Source of the DNA: Larimichthys crocea
Lineage: Eukaryota > Chordata > Actinopteri > Sciaenidae
DNA: 64,000 nt
Assembly (NCBI RefSeq): GCF_000972845.2
Contig: NC_040011.1
Location: forward strand, 23,985,567-24,049,566
Reading direction: 5' to 3'
Positions 54,968 through 64,000 of the stretch are shown here, piece after piece; positions within the stretch are counted from its first letter, which is position 1; every line of letters starts with the position of its first letter. The position numbers were made by a program, and so were the translations under genes. The notes below the pieces were generated by a model. It was not told the origin of the DNA. It ran no database searches and worked only from the letters and a program-made list of their open reading frames with translations.

Positions 54968-55010
54968 GCACATTGTAAAGCATTTCAGTATGAAAACACT
55001 TCAGAAATGA
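54778..55010 (+). mobile_element. SINE-1, long form with GT expansion
   Basis: GTCGCCTGTTGTTCAGGAGG (box A), GTCCTTGAGCAAGACCCAAA, TTGCTCCCGAAGGCTAGGCC, TACATGGCCATCACAGTGTG. The element's own GTGTGTG motif has grown into the microsatellite 54930-54965, after which CATTGTAAAGCATTTCAGTA ends the element. Box B is degraded. Confidence 0.75.
54930..54965. repeat. (GT)n microsatellite
   Basis: GT run of about 17 units located exactly where SINE-1 normally reads CAGTGTGTGAATG. Confidence 0.96.
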
Positions 55011-55654
55011 AGTTCAGCCCAAACATTTCCATGTACCTTTGTAAGTCCAATCAGAGGAAAACAAACGCACCATGACAGAACACAGCTGCTGTCTACCGTT
55101 GCCATGGTGATTAGTTTGTTAAATTCATGTAGAATTCACTGAATTAAACAGATCGGAGAGTGAGGAGGAGGGCTTCTCCCTGCTGGCTTTAGAAATCCTG
55201 GATTAGTGAAGAGAATGCAGACAGAGCTAAACCCATCGAACCTGCTCAGTCGTGAAATGTGATCAAGTCAAATTTAGAGAAGTTAGACAAAAAGAAATCC
55301 AGGAATGAAGAAGGATAAGGAGGGATGATTTATGTAGAATGGAAAAGAGGATTCTTCCTGTGTGGAGAGTTATAGTGCTGAATGCCTGAACTGTGTCTAC
55401 CAAGGAAGTTCTGTACTCAGACACCAAAACATCACACGTCCAAACCCTTGAGAGGTCCATCTTGAGCGAGATTGTGTTCCATATTATTAATTTGTTTTCT
55501 ACATTGTGGATAACGCATTTTCTAAATAACTGACTAAATAATAAATATCAATAGGAGACAGAATATTAGACTGGGAGACTTGAACACAGAACTGAAGTAC
55601 ATAACTCTGAATACAGGACTTGCAAACAAGGAACACAAGGACTAAATACCATTG
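55011..55654. other. No gene; unique DNA
   Basis: Nothing recognised. Confidence 0.4.
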
Positions 55655-55830
55655 ACAGCATAAAGCCACATGTCATTTAAAATGGCCATGCTGTTGATAT
55701 TGATGATTGATGATTTTAATTTGAACAGAAGAGTTCTATAAAAATCCCCCCTCAGAAATTTACATGGGGATTTATGGAGATTGACTTGTTCTGTAGCCAG
55801 CCTCAGGTGGCCCTTTAAAGAACAGTTGGC
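55655..55830 (+). repeat. Repeat X, internally deleted
   Basis: CCATTGACAGCATAAAG, ATGGCCATGCTGTTGATATT, TTAATTTGAACAGAAGAGTT, CTATAAAAATCCCCCCTCAG, then directly TACATGGGGATTTATGGAGA and TTGACTTGTTCTGTAGCCAG. Several internal segments are missing. Confidence 0.75.
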
Positions 55831-55911
55831 TCACAACCACAGAGGTTACTGCTTACACTAAATTCACAAGTGAAGACAGGATGATGAAACACAAGTGAAA
55901 CTGACAGAAAA

Positions 55912-57037
55912 ACAAGGTGCTGTTAAAAATCATAGCATTGTCTACATTTTTTACAAACTCAAACATTTACTGTGTAAACTGAAAAATGCTTGAAGACTTA
56001 GCTTTCCTGTGAATCACTGAACTAATATTTAGTTGTATAATCACTCTTGCTGAGACGTCTGTGTTGCATGGAGTCGACCAACTTCTGGCACCTGTAAACA
56101 GGTATTCCAACCCAGGACAATTGGACTACATTTCCCAATTCCTCTGCATTTCTTGGTTTTGCCTCAGAAGCAGCATTTTTGAAGTTTTCTATTTTGGGAT
56201 TGGACTGGTCACTCCATAACGTTAATCTTGTTGGTCCGGAACCAAGATGCTGCTCGTTTACAGGTGTGTTTGGGGTTTTTGTCTTGTTGAAACTCCCATT
56301 TCAAGGGCATATCCTCTTTAGCATAAGTCAACATGACCTCTTCTGACATTCTGATGAATTCAAACTGATCCATGATGCCTGGTATGGGATAAATAGTCCT
56401 GACACCATAGTGTGAGAAACATCTTCATATCATGCTTGTGCCACCATGCTTCACTGTCGTCACAGTGTACTGTGGCTTGAATTCAGTGTTTGGGGGTCAT
56501 CTGACAAACTGTCTGGGGCCCCTAGACCCAAAAAGAACAATCTTGCTTTCATCAGTCCACAAAATGTTGTGCCATTTCTCTTTAGACCAGTCAATGTGTT
56601 CTTTGGCTAATCGTAACCTCTTCAGCACATGTCGTTTTTGCTGAAAGAATGTCCAATTGTTACAGTACTCACAGGTTACTTTAGACCTGATCATTGGCTG
56701 AGTCTTTGCCATTTTGGCTATTCTTCAATGCATTCGAATGGTAGTTTCCCGTTTTCTTCCATGTCTTGGTTTTGTTTGCCATTTTAAAGCATTTGAGATC
56801 AGCTGAGCAGCCTATCATTTTCTGCATCTATTTTTTCACAGAATAAAATGGCCTCACTAATTGAGCTCCACACTGCTATTTTTTAATATTCCTTTTTCTT
56901 CACTTTCGGTAAAGTAATAACAAATTTGATACATTTTCCTTCATGTTCAATGCATTTCTGTGTATGGAAATAAAAGCAATTTTAAGGATTTGGGGCTCAC
57001 TTTTTTAAACACACTGCTATTATTTTGAAACCAATTG
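55912..57037 (-). mobile_element. Tc1-like transposon B, degenerate
   Basis: The right end CACACTGCTATTATTTTG, then AAACCAATTG before TA, and the left end CTGTTAAAAATCATAGCATTG are degraded inverted termini of a Tc1 family. The element is about 1.13 kb. It shares AGACTTAGCTTTCCTGTGAA through CATTTCAAGGGCATATCCTC with the fragment at 52745. It carries a broken minus-strand transposase. Confidence 0.82.
55997..56712 (-). pseudogene. Tc1-like transposase pseudogene
   Basis: From 56712 the minus frame gives LRLAKEHIDWSKEKW and NILWTDESKIVLFG, with the first catalytic Asp kept in TDES. Further on (about 56330-56230) another frame gives MPLKWEFQQDKNPKHT, keeping the second Asp in QQD. The third block reads EWPVQS with a stop and a small deletion in place of the SPDLNPIE motif, so the catalytic Glu region is broken. 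SEAKPRNAEEL and the C-terminal residues follow. Multiple frameshifts; inactive. Confidence 0.85.
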
Positions 57038-57039
57038 TA

Positions 57040-57900
57040 ACAAATAATGAACTCTAATATAACATTCTTCAAAAATCAGTCAAAACAGCTATGTCACGCC
57101 CAGATATTTGTCACATAAAGCAACCTCACAATATGTTTTTGGTAAAAGTGAAGGGTCCATAAACAATGTAAAAAGTAATTACAAGTACAATTACCCAATT
57201 TCCCATGTCCATGCTTGCAAGCAGAGATCATAAACAAGATGGAAACAGAACACAAACAGCACAATAGTAAATAAGACTTTTATATATGCATGTTTCCATG
57301 AGTGGAAACAGAGCTGAGCTCTGCTGCTGCTTTGTCTCTCTACATGCGATCATTATGTTGTGGCAAGCTGGAACAGAAAATGACAGTAATTCTGGTAATG
57401 AGAGTGAAATAGCAGGATGGGAGAGACAGAGGCTTAGCTGTTTGAAACTCAGGTTGCAAAAACCTAAAAAATCTGAGTAAAAGATGAGAGGAGGCTAGGA
57501 CAGGAAGACGAAAGCAATGACAGAAAGAAAAGATATGTTCGACGGTGGTGAGAAGTTGTCAAACAAGATCTAAAGTGAGTTCTGTTCTGCTGACCAGGAC
57601 GTTTCAGGTCTGGCTGCTCTGAGCAGACATGAAAGATGGTGAAGCTGCTGTCTGGACGCTTTTATCACATCACATGACAAGATCTTCTCACTCAGACAGA
57701 GAAAAAAAGAGATGAAGCAACTGAGAAGATCAAGCAGGAAAAATGTTGGACACAAATTCCACCTTAAAGCTTAAAATTTAATGCATGTCATACTGCCTCT
57801 ACTGCCTCACTGGTGGTCTGTAAAGCATTAAATACAGAGCACAGAGTTACATAGGGTGAAACAGGCATGAGTGGGAATTAAAGAGGTGCCATTCGCCCTA
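57040..57900. other. No gene; unique DNA
   Basis: Nothing recognised. Confidence 0.4.
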
Positions 57901-57904
57901 TTAC

Positions 57905-58735
57905 TCTTCAGTGTAACATGATGAAGACCATGGACAGAGTCATTCGGAACCACCTCAACCTTCTGGTGAGCCAAAATCTGGACCCCCTACAATTCACCTA
58001 CCAACCAGGCATTGGAGTCGATGAAGCAACCTACAGTACTGCACAGATCCGTCTCACATCTGGACACCTTTGGAAGCACCGTGAGGATCATGTGCATTCA
58101 ACACAATGCAGCCATCAGTGCTAAAGGGGAGCTAAAAGGGGCTGGAGTTGATGACCACCTGGCTGCGTGGACTATCAACTACCTCACCAACAGACCACAG
58201 TATGTGACACTTCATGGCTGCGTGTCTGATGTGGTGATTTGCAGCACAGGGGACCACAGGATACAACGTTTCCTCCCTTTCTCTTCACCCTGCACACATC
58301 AGACAGACACAACACCGACAGCTGTCATCGTGGTGGGTCGACTGGTGTGATCTCAACCACCTTCACAACAACAGAAGCATGGTGAAGGTGACTGACTTCT
58401 GGAGGAAGACGCTTCAGCCCACACATCCAGGGATTGGATATCGAGAAAGTAGGAGCAAACAAATATTTAGGTGTTCACCTCAACAACAAACTGAACTGGT
58501 CAGACAACACAGACGTCCTGTACAAAAAGCGTCAGCGTCGTCTCCACTTGCTGAGGAGACTGAAGTCATTTGGAGTGTGCAGGACTCTGTTCTTTCTATG
58601 ACACTGTGGTGGCATCTGCAATATTCTATGCAATCGACAGACTGCTACTCCCACCATATAAAAAGGAGCACCACCACAGGTCCTTCATTCCAACAGCTGT
58701 CAGACTCTTTAACACCAGCATGATTTCATGACTTT
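57905..58735 (+). pseudogene. LINE reverse transcriptase pseudogene
   Basis: In three frames: VIRNHLNLLVSQNLDPLQF and YQPGIGVDEA; GVDDHLAAWTINYLTNRPQ then YVTLHGCVSDVVICSTG; PPFLFTLHTSD; ANKYLGVHLNNKLNWSD then LYKKRQRRLHLLRRLKSFG; ending with RSFIPTAVRLFNTSM. This is the familiar order of a fish non-LTR reverse transcriptase. Motif A and the DD box are missing or scrambled. It is a second LINE lineage, distinct from the fragments at 27.9 and 53.4 kb. Confidence 0.85.
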
Positions 58736-58784
58736 TTCTATATATTTCTTATTTATGAGTAGTTTCTTATCAACCTTGTGTATA

Positions 58785-59447
58785 CACCCTAAAAAATAAA
58801 GGTCTGTGTAGTGGTTCTTTATGGTTATGCAATAGGGGAACCCTTTTCGGTTCTGCATGAACCTTTGACCTATTGGTTCTTCAAAAAACAATCTATTATC
58901 AACTTCTTCCCAGAATGTAAATAGTATTTGTCCCTGAGTTCATTTTAAGTACAATATATAATAATTTTAAGTATTTAATTTTAAATGCAGTATTGGATAA
59001 ATTTAAGTAATTCAGTAAAGTTGTTTATACTTTACTCATCTTAGAAAGTAGTTACATTGTTTCTTTTGGAATCTGCACTACAACATTAATTTCTATACAC
59101 AACCATGCTTTATTTAGTAGGTTAGTTATGTAGCAGCCATTAGTTCAAGACATATGTACTTCAAGTTCATGAAAAAAGGTGATCAAACCGTTCCTTTGTT
59201 GTTTCTTTTAAAAAACAGGTCACATTGCTGCAAAGTGGACTTAAAGAACCAGTAATCAATTTTCCAAAGAATCTTTAAAGGTGAAAAATAGTATAGAGTA
59301 TTAAAACATAAGCACCAAAAGTGCTGCAAAAGTAACTCTTTTTTGCAATCAGTTTCTCTGATTGGGTTATGGGGTTGTTATGAATAAAAAAGATTCTTCA
59401 AAATGTTCCATAGCACATATCAAGAACAAGTTTTTCATAGAGTGTAC
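58785..59447. mobile_element. MITE-like element with inverted ends
   Basis: The left end ACACCCTAAAAAATAAAGG and the right end reading TTTTTCATAGAGTGT are imperfect inverted repeats. Subterminal GGTTCTTTATGGTT / TTGGTTCTTCAAA motifs and their complements (AGATTCTTCAAAATG) recur inside. It is about 660 bp and non-coding. The target duplication is not clear. Confidence 0.6.
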
Positions 59448-59932
59448 AAGCTGCTGTGACAAGTGAATCTTCGCGGTTTGAGACCATTAAATTCTTAACA
59501 TCAAATGATGTGACGATCTGTTTTTAGGTAGAAAAGTTAGATAATGTTGCTTTAAACAAGTTGGAGTTAGCTGAAAAACATTTAAATATAAGTAACATTC
59601 AGGTAAATCTCCTGTGGTGCATTAAGGGATATTTATATGTTTACTTGCAGAAAACATCCACACATCCTGGTTTCATGTGTCTGAGCACAGAACTTCCTTG
59701 GTGGACACAGTTCAGGCATTCAGCACTATAATTTCTTTCCTCCGGTGCAGGAAGTGCTGAGAGTCATCTGAATCAAGAGGACAGATTCTGTTACTCCCCA
59801 TTAACTACACTGTGTATGTGTGAGCACTAATTAGCCTCCATTACCTTGGATAAGAGCAGCAGAGAGTGGATAGCATCAAAATTTAATGAGCCTCTTGTAG
59901 CTGCTCTGAATATTTGCTGTTTTAAGTGCTGT

Positions 59933-59934
<2 letters not shown>
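59448..59934. other. No gene; unique DNA
   Basis: Nothing recognised. Confidence 0.4.
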
Positions 59935-59984
<50 letters not shown>

Positions 59985-59989
59985 GCTTG

Positions 59990-60055
<66 letters not shown>
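59935..60055. repeat. (CT)n ... (CA)n compound microsatellite
   Basis: About 22 CT units (59935-59979), a 12-bp spacer, then about 32 CA units (59992-60055), the longest simple repeat in the window. Frames through it are artefacts. Confidence 0.98.
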
Positions 60056-60056
<1 letters not shown>

Positions 60057-60665
60057 TACTGGTGCATTCAGACGAATAGGCAAGTTGGTCGATGGAAGTG
60101 ATATTAGGTCAAGGGAAAACATCGTGTCCACTTAAGAGGGGTGGCTTGTTTCTGGCTGAGAGCCACTTGTAAGATGCATTTACTTTTAGAAACACTCTCA
60201 TTGAGTCTGGGGTGGTGTACACGCTCTCTGGGTGCTGCTTTACTCATCTTAATAAAGTGTTTTGGGAATCTCAGAGAGAGAAAAAAACACACCCGTTTGT
60301 GGTATTGCATGCACACTCCAGAGAAGTATATAATCCAGGATCTTTCATCAACACTGACAAGAGCAACGGGTTTCACTCACTGCTTCATCCGGCTCGTGGG
60401 CCTGAACTGTCATGAACTTTTTTTATTGAGTGTGCAGTCATTACTACAAACTTCATCTTGCAGTTCCCAGCACCTCTTGCTCTGTGGTACACACTGTGCG
60501 GAAAGCACTTTCTTATTTAAAGTTATAGTAATCTGTCATGCTGTCAGGTGAGATTTCAGCGACACTGGAAGTCCCTGTAACTTTAGCTGGGTATGATGGA
60601 TTGAAATGGTCTTTCTCCTGCTGAGCAATGGATTAATATAAGCATCAGTCTGCACAATTCTGTTT
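60056..60665. other. No gene; unique DNA
   Basis: A 136-codon frame (60141-60551) has no motif or domain I recognise. Confidence 0.4.
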
Positions 60666-60667
60666 CA

Positions 60668-60800
60668 AGTTAAAGGTCCTGTGTGTAATGTCTAGGAGGA
60701 TCTATTGGCAGTATATTCATAACTGTTTTCATTAGCGTATAATCGCCTGAAATAAGACCTTGGAATGAGCCTTCTATACAGATCCATTTTCCGTGGATGT
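60668..60800 (-). repeat. Dispersed repeat V, copy 2 (opposite end)
   Basis: TTAAAGGTCCTGTGTGTAAT, GTCTAGGAGGATCTATTGGC, TTTTCATTAGCGTATAATCG, CCTGAAATAAGA. It represents the reverse complement of the far end of the element at 39355-39650. Confidence 0.7.
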
Positions 60801-60911
60801 ATAAAGAGAACTGAATACAGGATTGGTAATTCTTTTGGAAGCAGCTCAGTGGCACATGAAAAAAAGTTTGATTTCTGGGCATAAAATTTAACGAATCTTC
60901 TGCATATGCTT

Positions 60912-60990
60912 AAGCCATTTTGACATGAAATAGTAGAGTCGACACAGGTGTTACCAAGGATACTGATTAAGGTTCCTCTGCTGAAATAAA
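60912..60990 (+). repeat. Dispersed repeat Y, copy 3
   Basis: CCATTTTGACATGAAATAGT, CACAGGTGTTACCAAGGATA, CTGATTAAGGTTCC. Matches 53045-53115. Confidence 0.7.
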
Positions 60991-61334
60991 TACAACTGAA
61001 ACTTAATTTGTATCATTGGTAACACTTACTGCACTAGAGACTTCTGCTGGGCAAGCCGCAAACTTCCTTTTAAGCTCTCTGTTAAATTAAATGGGGATAA
61101 AATGAAGAATTGATATTGACAGAATGGATAAAAATATGGCTGTGTAAGAAGTCATTTCATGGGGGTGATGACACAAAAAAATCTATCCACCGTTTTACAG
61201 CTGCTTCTTTCACAATGTAGACTTTAGGGGGAAAGTGTTTTCGGGGCCACTGTACGTCACATAATGAACGCCATAGCTGTCATAACAAAGCAGCAACCTA
61301 CGTGGCTGTGAAGGGAAGCCAAAGGTAAGTACCG
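60991..61334. other. No gene; unique DNA
   Basis: Nothing recognised. Confidence 0.4.
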
Positions 61335-61518
61335 AAAACTGCAGTTCCTCAAACGTCCAGTGTCCAGTCTAATGTCCAACTTCACAGCAGAAATAAACAT
61401 GTTTACAGCCTGGTACAAAAAACTGTTTTGGTCTCTATAGCTAATTTCCCTGTTCATGACGACTGTACTGAAGAATGAATGAATGAATTTTTATACAACT
61501 GTTCAAATGATATTAAGA
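61335..61518 (-). repeat. Repeat X, right half (end of unit C)
   Basis: GAAAACTGCAGTTCCTCAAA, GTCCAACTTCACAGCAGAAA, TTTACAGCCTGGTACAAA, GGTCTCTATAGCTAATTTCC, then CTGTTCAAATGATATTAAGA, the reverse of 44266-44480. Confidence 0.85.
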
Positions 61519-61700
61519 CATTACATTACATTACCATTTAGTCATTTAGGTGAGGCTTTTATCCAAAGCTTACAGGGAGCACTTTTTGGGGTTCAGTAAC
61601 TTGCCCAAGGACACTTCGACATGAAGACTGGAGGAGCTGGGGATTGAACCACTGATGATTAGTGGACGACCTGCTCTACCTCCTGAGCCACAGCCGCCCC
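61519..61700 (-). mobile_element. SINE-1, full head with box B
   Basis: On the minus strand: GGGGCGGCTGTGGCTCAGG, GGTTCAATCCCCAGCTCC, TCTTCATGTCGAAGTGTCC, TTGGGCAAGTTACTGAACCC, GGATAAAAGCC and TAATG units. Belongs with the 43721 copy to the undeleted subtype. Confidence 0.88.
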
Positions 61701-61790
61701 AAAACACCTGAAGTCAAATTTCACATGGTTTTAATATCAGCTTTTTACTTAATGTCTCTATCCGCAGTTTACATTTAGGTTTTTAAAGAT

Positions 61791-61882
61791 CGACTCTGGT
61801 GGGACTCGAACCCACAACCTTTGAATTACTTCCCTTGTACATATCTAGAAGTCCAATGCGCTATCCATTGCGCCACAGAGCC
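61791..61882 (-). tRNA. tRNA-Arg (anticodon TCT) with intron, copy 5
   Basis: Reverse-strand copy, identical by eye to copies 2 and 3 in the mature tRNA and the 19-nt intron. All stems pair, and box A and box B are intact. TTT follows the gene; TTTT appears only at the SINE-1 boundary. Confidence 0.93.
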
Positions 61883-62735
61883 ACAGGGTGCTTGTTTAAA
61901 TACCCAGGTGTCATTCATCCTGCCCGATGAGCCACTTCTTTGCCATTTCTAGAAATAAAAGGGTGAGATGAAAGAGGCAGAACTGCCAAGATGGCGGCTG
62001 CCAGAGCCACCACACTGAGCTTCACATTGGATCTTCAGAAACCTGTGGGGGATGTCATGGAGACCCAGTCAATGTTCAGATCAAACAGAATCTGCTACTT
62101 TATGGTTCTAGACAGAGTTATTAGGATTGTTTTGGTCAAAATGCTGAGAAGAAAAATTAGGTGTGCAAACATGGAGCTAACGGCACTTGCTGTTACCATG
62201 GTTGCCAATATAACCAGTATTTAACTCTGTGAGGATATAACTTATGTTTTTTAAACACACAATGATTATCGGCCTTTTATCCGATGATTTTTTACCTTGA
62301 GCTCACCTACAGAAGGACTGATGTCTCTGAACTCTTTTTAAGTCTGTGATTCCAGTGAACTTGAACTGTTTCTTTAACTTTTTTCTTTGAGCTCCATCAA
62401 AGCATAAAGTGTTTGTTCACTGCTACACAACTTAAATATTGTATCCAGTGCTGAAGCACACACTACAACACAGTAAGCTCTGCTCTGCAGTACATAACTT
62501 ATAGTACTTTTGTTCTCTTTCTCATAGTTTTGGAAATACAATAATGTTTTTGACAATAAAGTGCAGACTATAGTGTAAGCCTTTCCTGTTGCCATAAAGA
62601 AATTTGGTTTAGATGTGACTTTTCTCTCTCTCTGTAACACTTTATTTAAAGTTTGAAATTAAACTTAATACAGATAGACCTCTCAACAACACTCTAGTAG
62701 TGGTCTACACAGATATGATAAAAGGTGGAAACTCA
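61883..62735 (-). mobile_element. tRNA-Arg-bearing unit C, 5' part
   Basis: Inverted counterpart of 42690-43548. Near the tRNA it keeps the ATTTCTAGAAATAAAAGGGT segment that unit A2 lacks. The far end reads GACCTCTCAACAACACTCTA, GTAGTGGTCTACACAGATAT and GATAAAAGGTGG. A plus-strand frame (61991-62224) matches a minus-strand frame in unit A2 because of the duplication; it shows no protein domain. Confidence 0.88.
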
Positions 62736-62845
62736 GCTACCTTTAGGTAAAAATTCTTTTTGTTGTTGTTGGATGCATGACGGATAGTGATGAGGAAGTC
62801 CACTGTAATTACTCGTAATCCCACTGTGGTAACCAGTGTGGGTAT
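62736..62845. other. No gene; short unique spacer
   Basis: Short spacer between unit C and repeat Z, containing a (TTG)n run. Confidence 0.5.
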
Positions 62846-62849
62846 TACT

Positions 62850-62930
62850 TCCAACCATCCAACAGCTAGAAGCCCAGCTTGGCGTCTGTCTTTCAGCCTT
62901 TTATTTCACCAAGCTCTCACCAACAACTTC
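62850..62930 (+). repeat. Dispersed repeat Z, copy 3
   Basis: GAAGCCCAGCTTGGCGTCTG, TCTTTCAGCCTTTTATTTCA, CCAAGCTCTCACCAACAAC. Nearly identical to 51355-51420. Shortly after, AATCCTACACACTGGACCT (62986-63004) matches the terminus of repeat V. Confidence 0.75.
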
Positions 62931-63004
62931 GAGGAAGAGGGTGAGGTGAGGGGTATTCAGTTAGTTGCAATTTGGTTGACTGAATCCTACACACTGGACC
63001 TCAG

Positions 63005-63850
63005 AAGATGTCACGCTCACACAGTAAATCAATGCCATTCCCATTCACGTTCGTCTCTATAAGGTTTACAGTACGGCAGTCTAGATCATAATTGTGACAT
63101 TTTCCATACGAGGCCTCTGCAGTGTTTGGTGAGTATCTGATAAACCTTCATACAGACTCACACACACTTCAGACAGACAGAACGTCTGCCTCCTGGGCCA
63201 CTAATGGACACAGAGCAGCAGAGATCAATACGAGCAGACACACACAGCTGCCTGAGAGGGAGAGGAAGTGGTCTAACTGGAACAGATTAATGGACTGTGC
63301 TGGTGGATTTACTTTGTATTGCAAGTTTAATAAGTGACAGAAGGAAATTACGTGTGCATGTGTGTGTGTGTGTGTGCTTATTAACATAATGTAGACTACA
63401 TATTTTCAATATCATTAATGTAATGTGCTCCCTCTCTTCATGCAGTGCATGTAGTCAAGATAAAAGCTCATTCTCGGTCAGCTCTGTGTTTTCATACCAA
63501 CATAAAATATTCAAAAGAGAAATTACACCACATTAATCTGTCACATGATCGATCTTAGTGATTATATCTTACATCCAGTCTAGTTCTCTCTGCTGATAGA
63601 CAAGAGGTTGGAACACTCGGCTCTGATGCTGATGAGCCAAAATTATGAGAGAGGCAGCTGAACAGAATGTGCGTTTAAGTGAACATGGAGTCTTCTGGCC
63701 TTGTGCTCGTTGCTCGAGCTGGCAGGAGATGGCAGCAGGCGAGAGTGGGTGGGAGTTGTCCATACTTGTCTGATAAAATCTTTACTGCCTGGTAGAAAAC
63801 ACTGAACGGACTGTAAATGTGTGTGTCTTCATGTATATAACAACATCAGG
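63005..63850. other. No gene; unique DNA
   Basis: Short GT run at 63358-63377. Nothing else recognised. Confidence 0.4.
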
Positions 63851-63857
63851 AGTGAAG

Positions 63858-64000
63858 TTTGAGGCTGGCTACAGAATAAGTCAGTCTCCATAGGTCCCTA
63901 TGTTAAAATGTCCAACAGCAGAAATAAACATGTTTACAGCCTGGTACAAAAAACAGTTTTGGTCTCTATAGCAAATTTCCCCGTTCATAACAACTGTACT
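63858..64000 (-). repeat. Repeat X, cut by window end
   Basis: GAGGCTGGCTACAGAATAAG, AGTCTCCATAGGTCCCTATG, GTTTACAGCCTGGTACAAAA, GGTCTCTATAGCAAATTTCC, CCGTTCATAACAACTGTACT. The element continues beyond the window. Confidence 0.82.

Noticed and set aside
61991..62224. 77-codon frame matched by part of a minus-strand frame at 5155-5514
   Set aside because: Conserved only because the two loci are copies of the same repeat unit; the frame is altered in unit B (43.2-43.45 kb), so there is no sign of protein selection.
1..64000. A multi-gene cellular or defence system
   Set aside because: No set of co-oriented genes, operon or gene cluster is visible; everything recognisable is tRNA, transposon remains or simple repeats.

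Overview
The window reads as nuclear DNA of a bony fish, most likely a percomorph. The reasons are dense (CA)n/(GT)n microsatellites, several Tc1/mariner and hAT relics, tRNA-headed SINEs with LINE2-type 3' tails, fragments of fish-type non-LTR reverse transcriptases, and low overall GC. I found no exon of a recognisable host protein-coding gene, no rRNA and no CRISPR array. Most open frames are chance frames through microsatellites or purine tracts, or decayed transposase and reverse-transcriptase remains. The region is best read as intergenic or long-intron DNA. Names such as X, W, Y, Z and V are working labels for dispersed repeats that I could match only within this window.

The clearest gene-like features are five copies of an intron-containing tRNA-Arg (anticodon TCT): 4622-4713, 5453-5544, 43549-43640, 43926-44017 (all +) and 61791-61882 (-). 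Each is followed at a nearly fixed distance by a tRNA-headed SINE (SINE-1). The pair sits inside dispersed repeat X, so the tRNA gene appears to have been copied as cargo. Unit B (about 42.69-44.48 kb) and unit C (61.34-62.74 kb) are inverted relative to each other about 18 kb apart. Units A1 and A2 (4.49-6.0 kb) are shorter direct copies.

Layout. 0-3.1 kb: unique DNA, CA repeats and a purine tract. 3.9-7.35 kb: repeat X, tRNA units A1/A2, a MITE and a SINE-1. 7.35-16.1 kb: mostly unique. 16.1-22 kb: three short hAT elements, each bounded by a perfect 8-bp target duplication (16124-16571, 18618-19558, 21021-21974), plus LINE tails. 23.5-31 kb: X copies, LINE fragments, SINEs and a compound microsatellite. 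31.8-40.3 kb: W/X/Y/V repeats, a nearly complete but internally deleted Tc1 (37474-38533) and a truncated Tc1 (39.69-40.28 kb). 40.6-42.4 kb: paired GT/CA arrays and a purine tract over 1 kb long. 42.7-46.8 kb: tRNA unit B, SINE-1 and an unidentified coding-like frame. 47-52.6 kb: mostly unique, with microsatellites. 52.7-54.4 kb: a nested stack (X split by a LINE fragment, itself followed by a Tigger-like element). 55.9-59.5 kb: a Tc1 pseudogene, a LINE pseudogene and a MITE. 59.9-64 kb: a long CT/CA microsatellite, tRNA unit C and a terminal X copy.

The parts do not form a cellular pathway. They record successive transposition, nesting and local duplication. The one component that may still be transcribed is the tRNA-Arg/SINE set, through its internal Pol III promoters. 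All identifications come from reading the sequence and from remembered family features; no database search was run.
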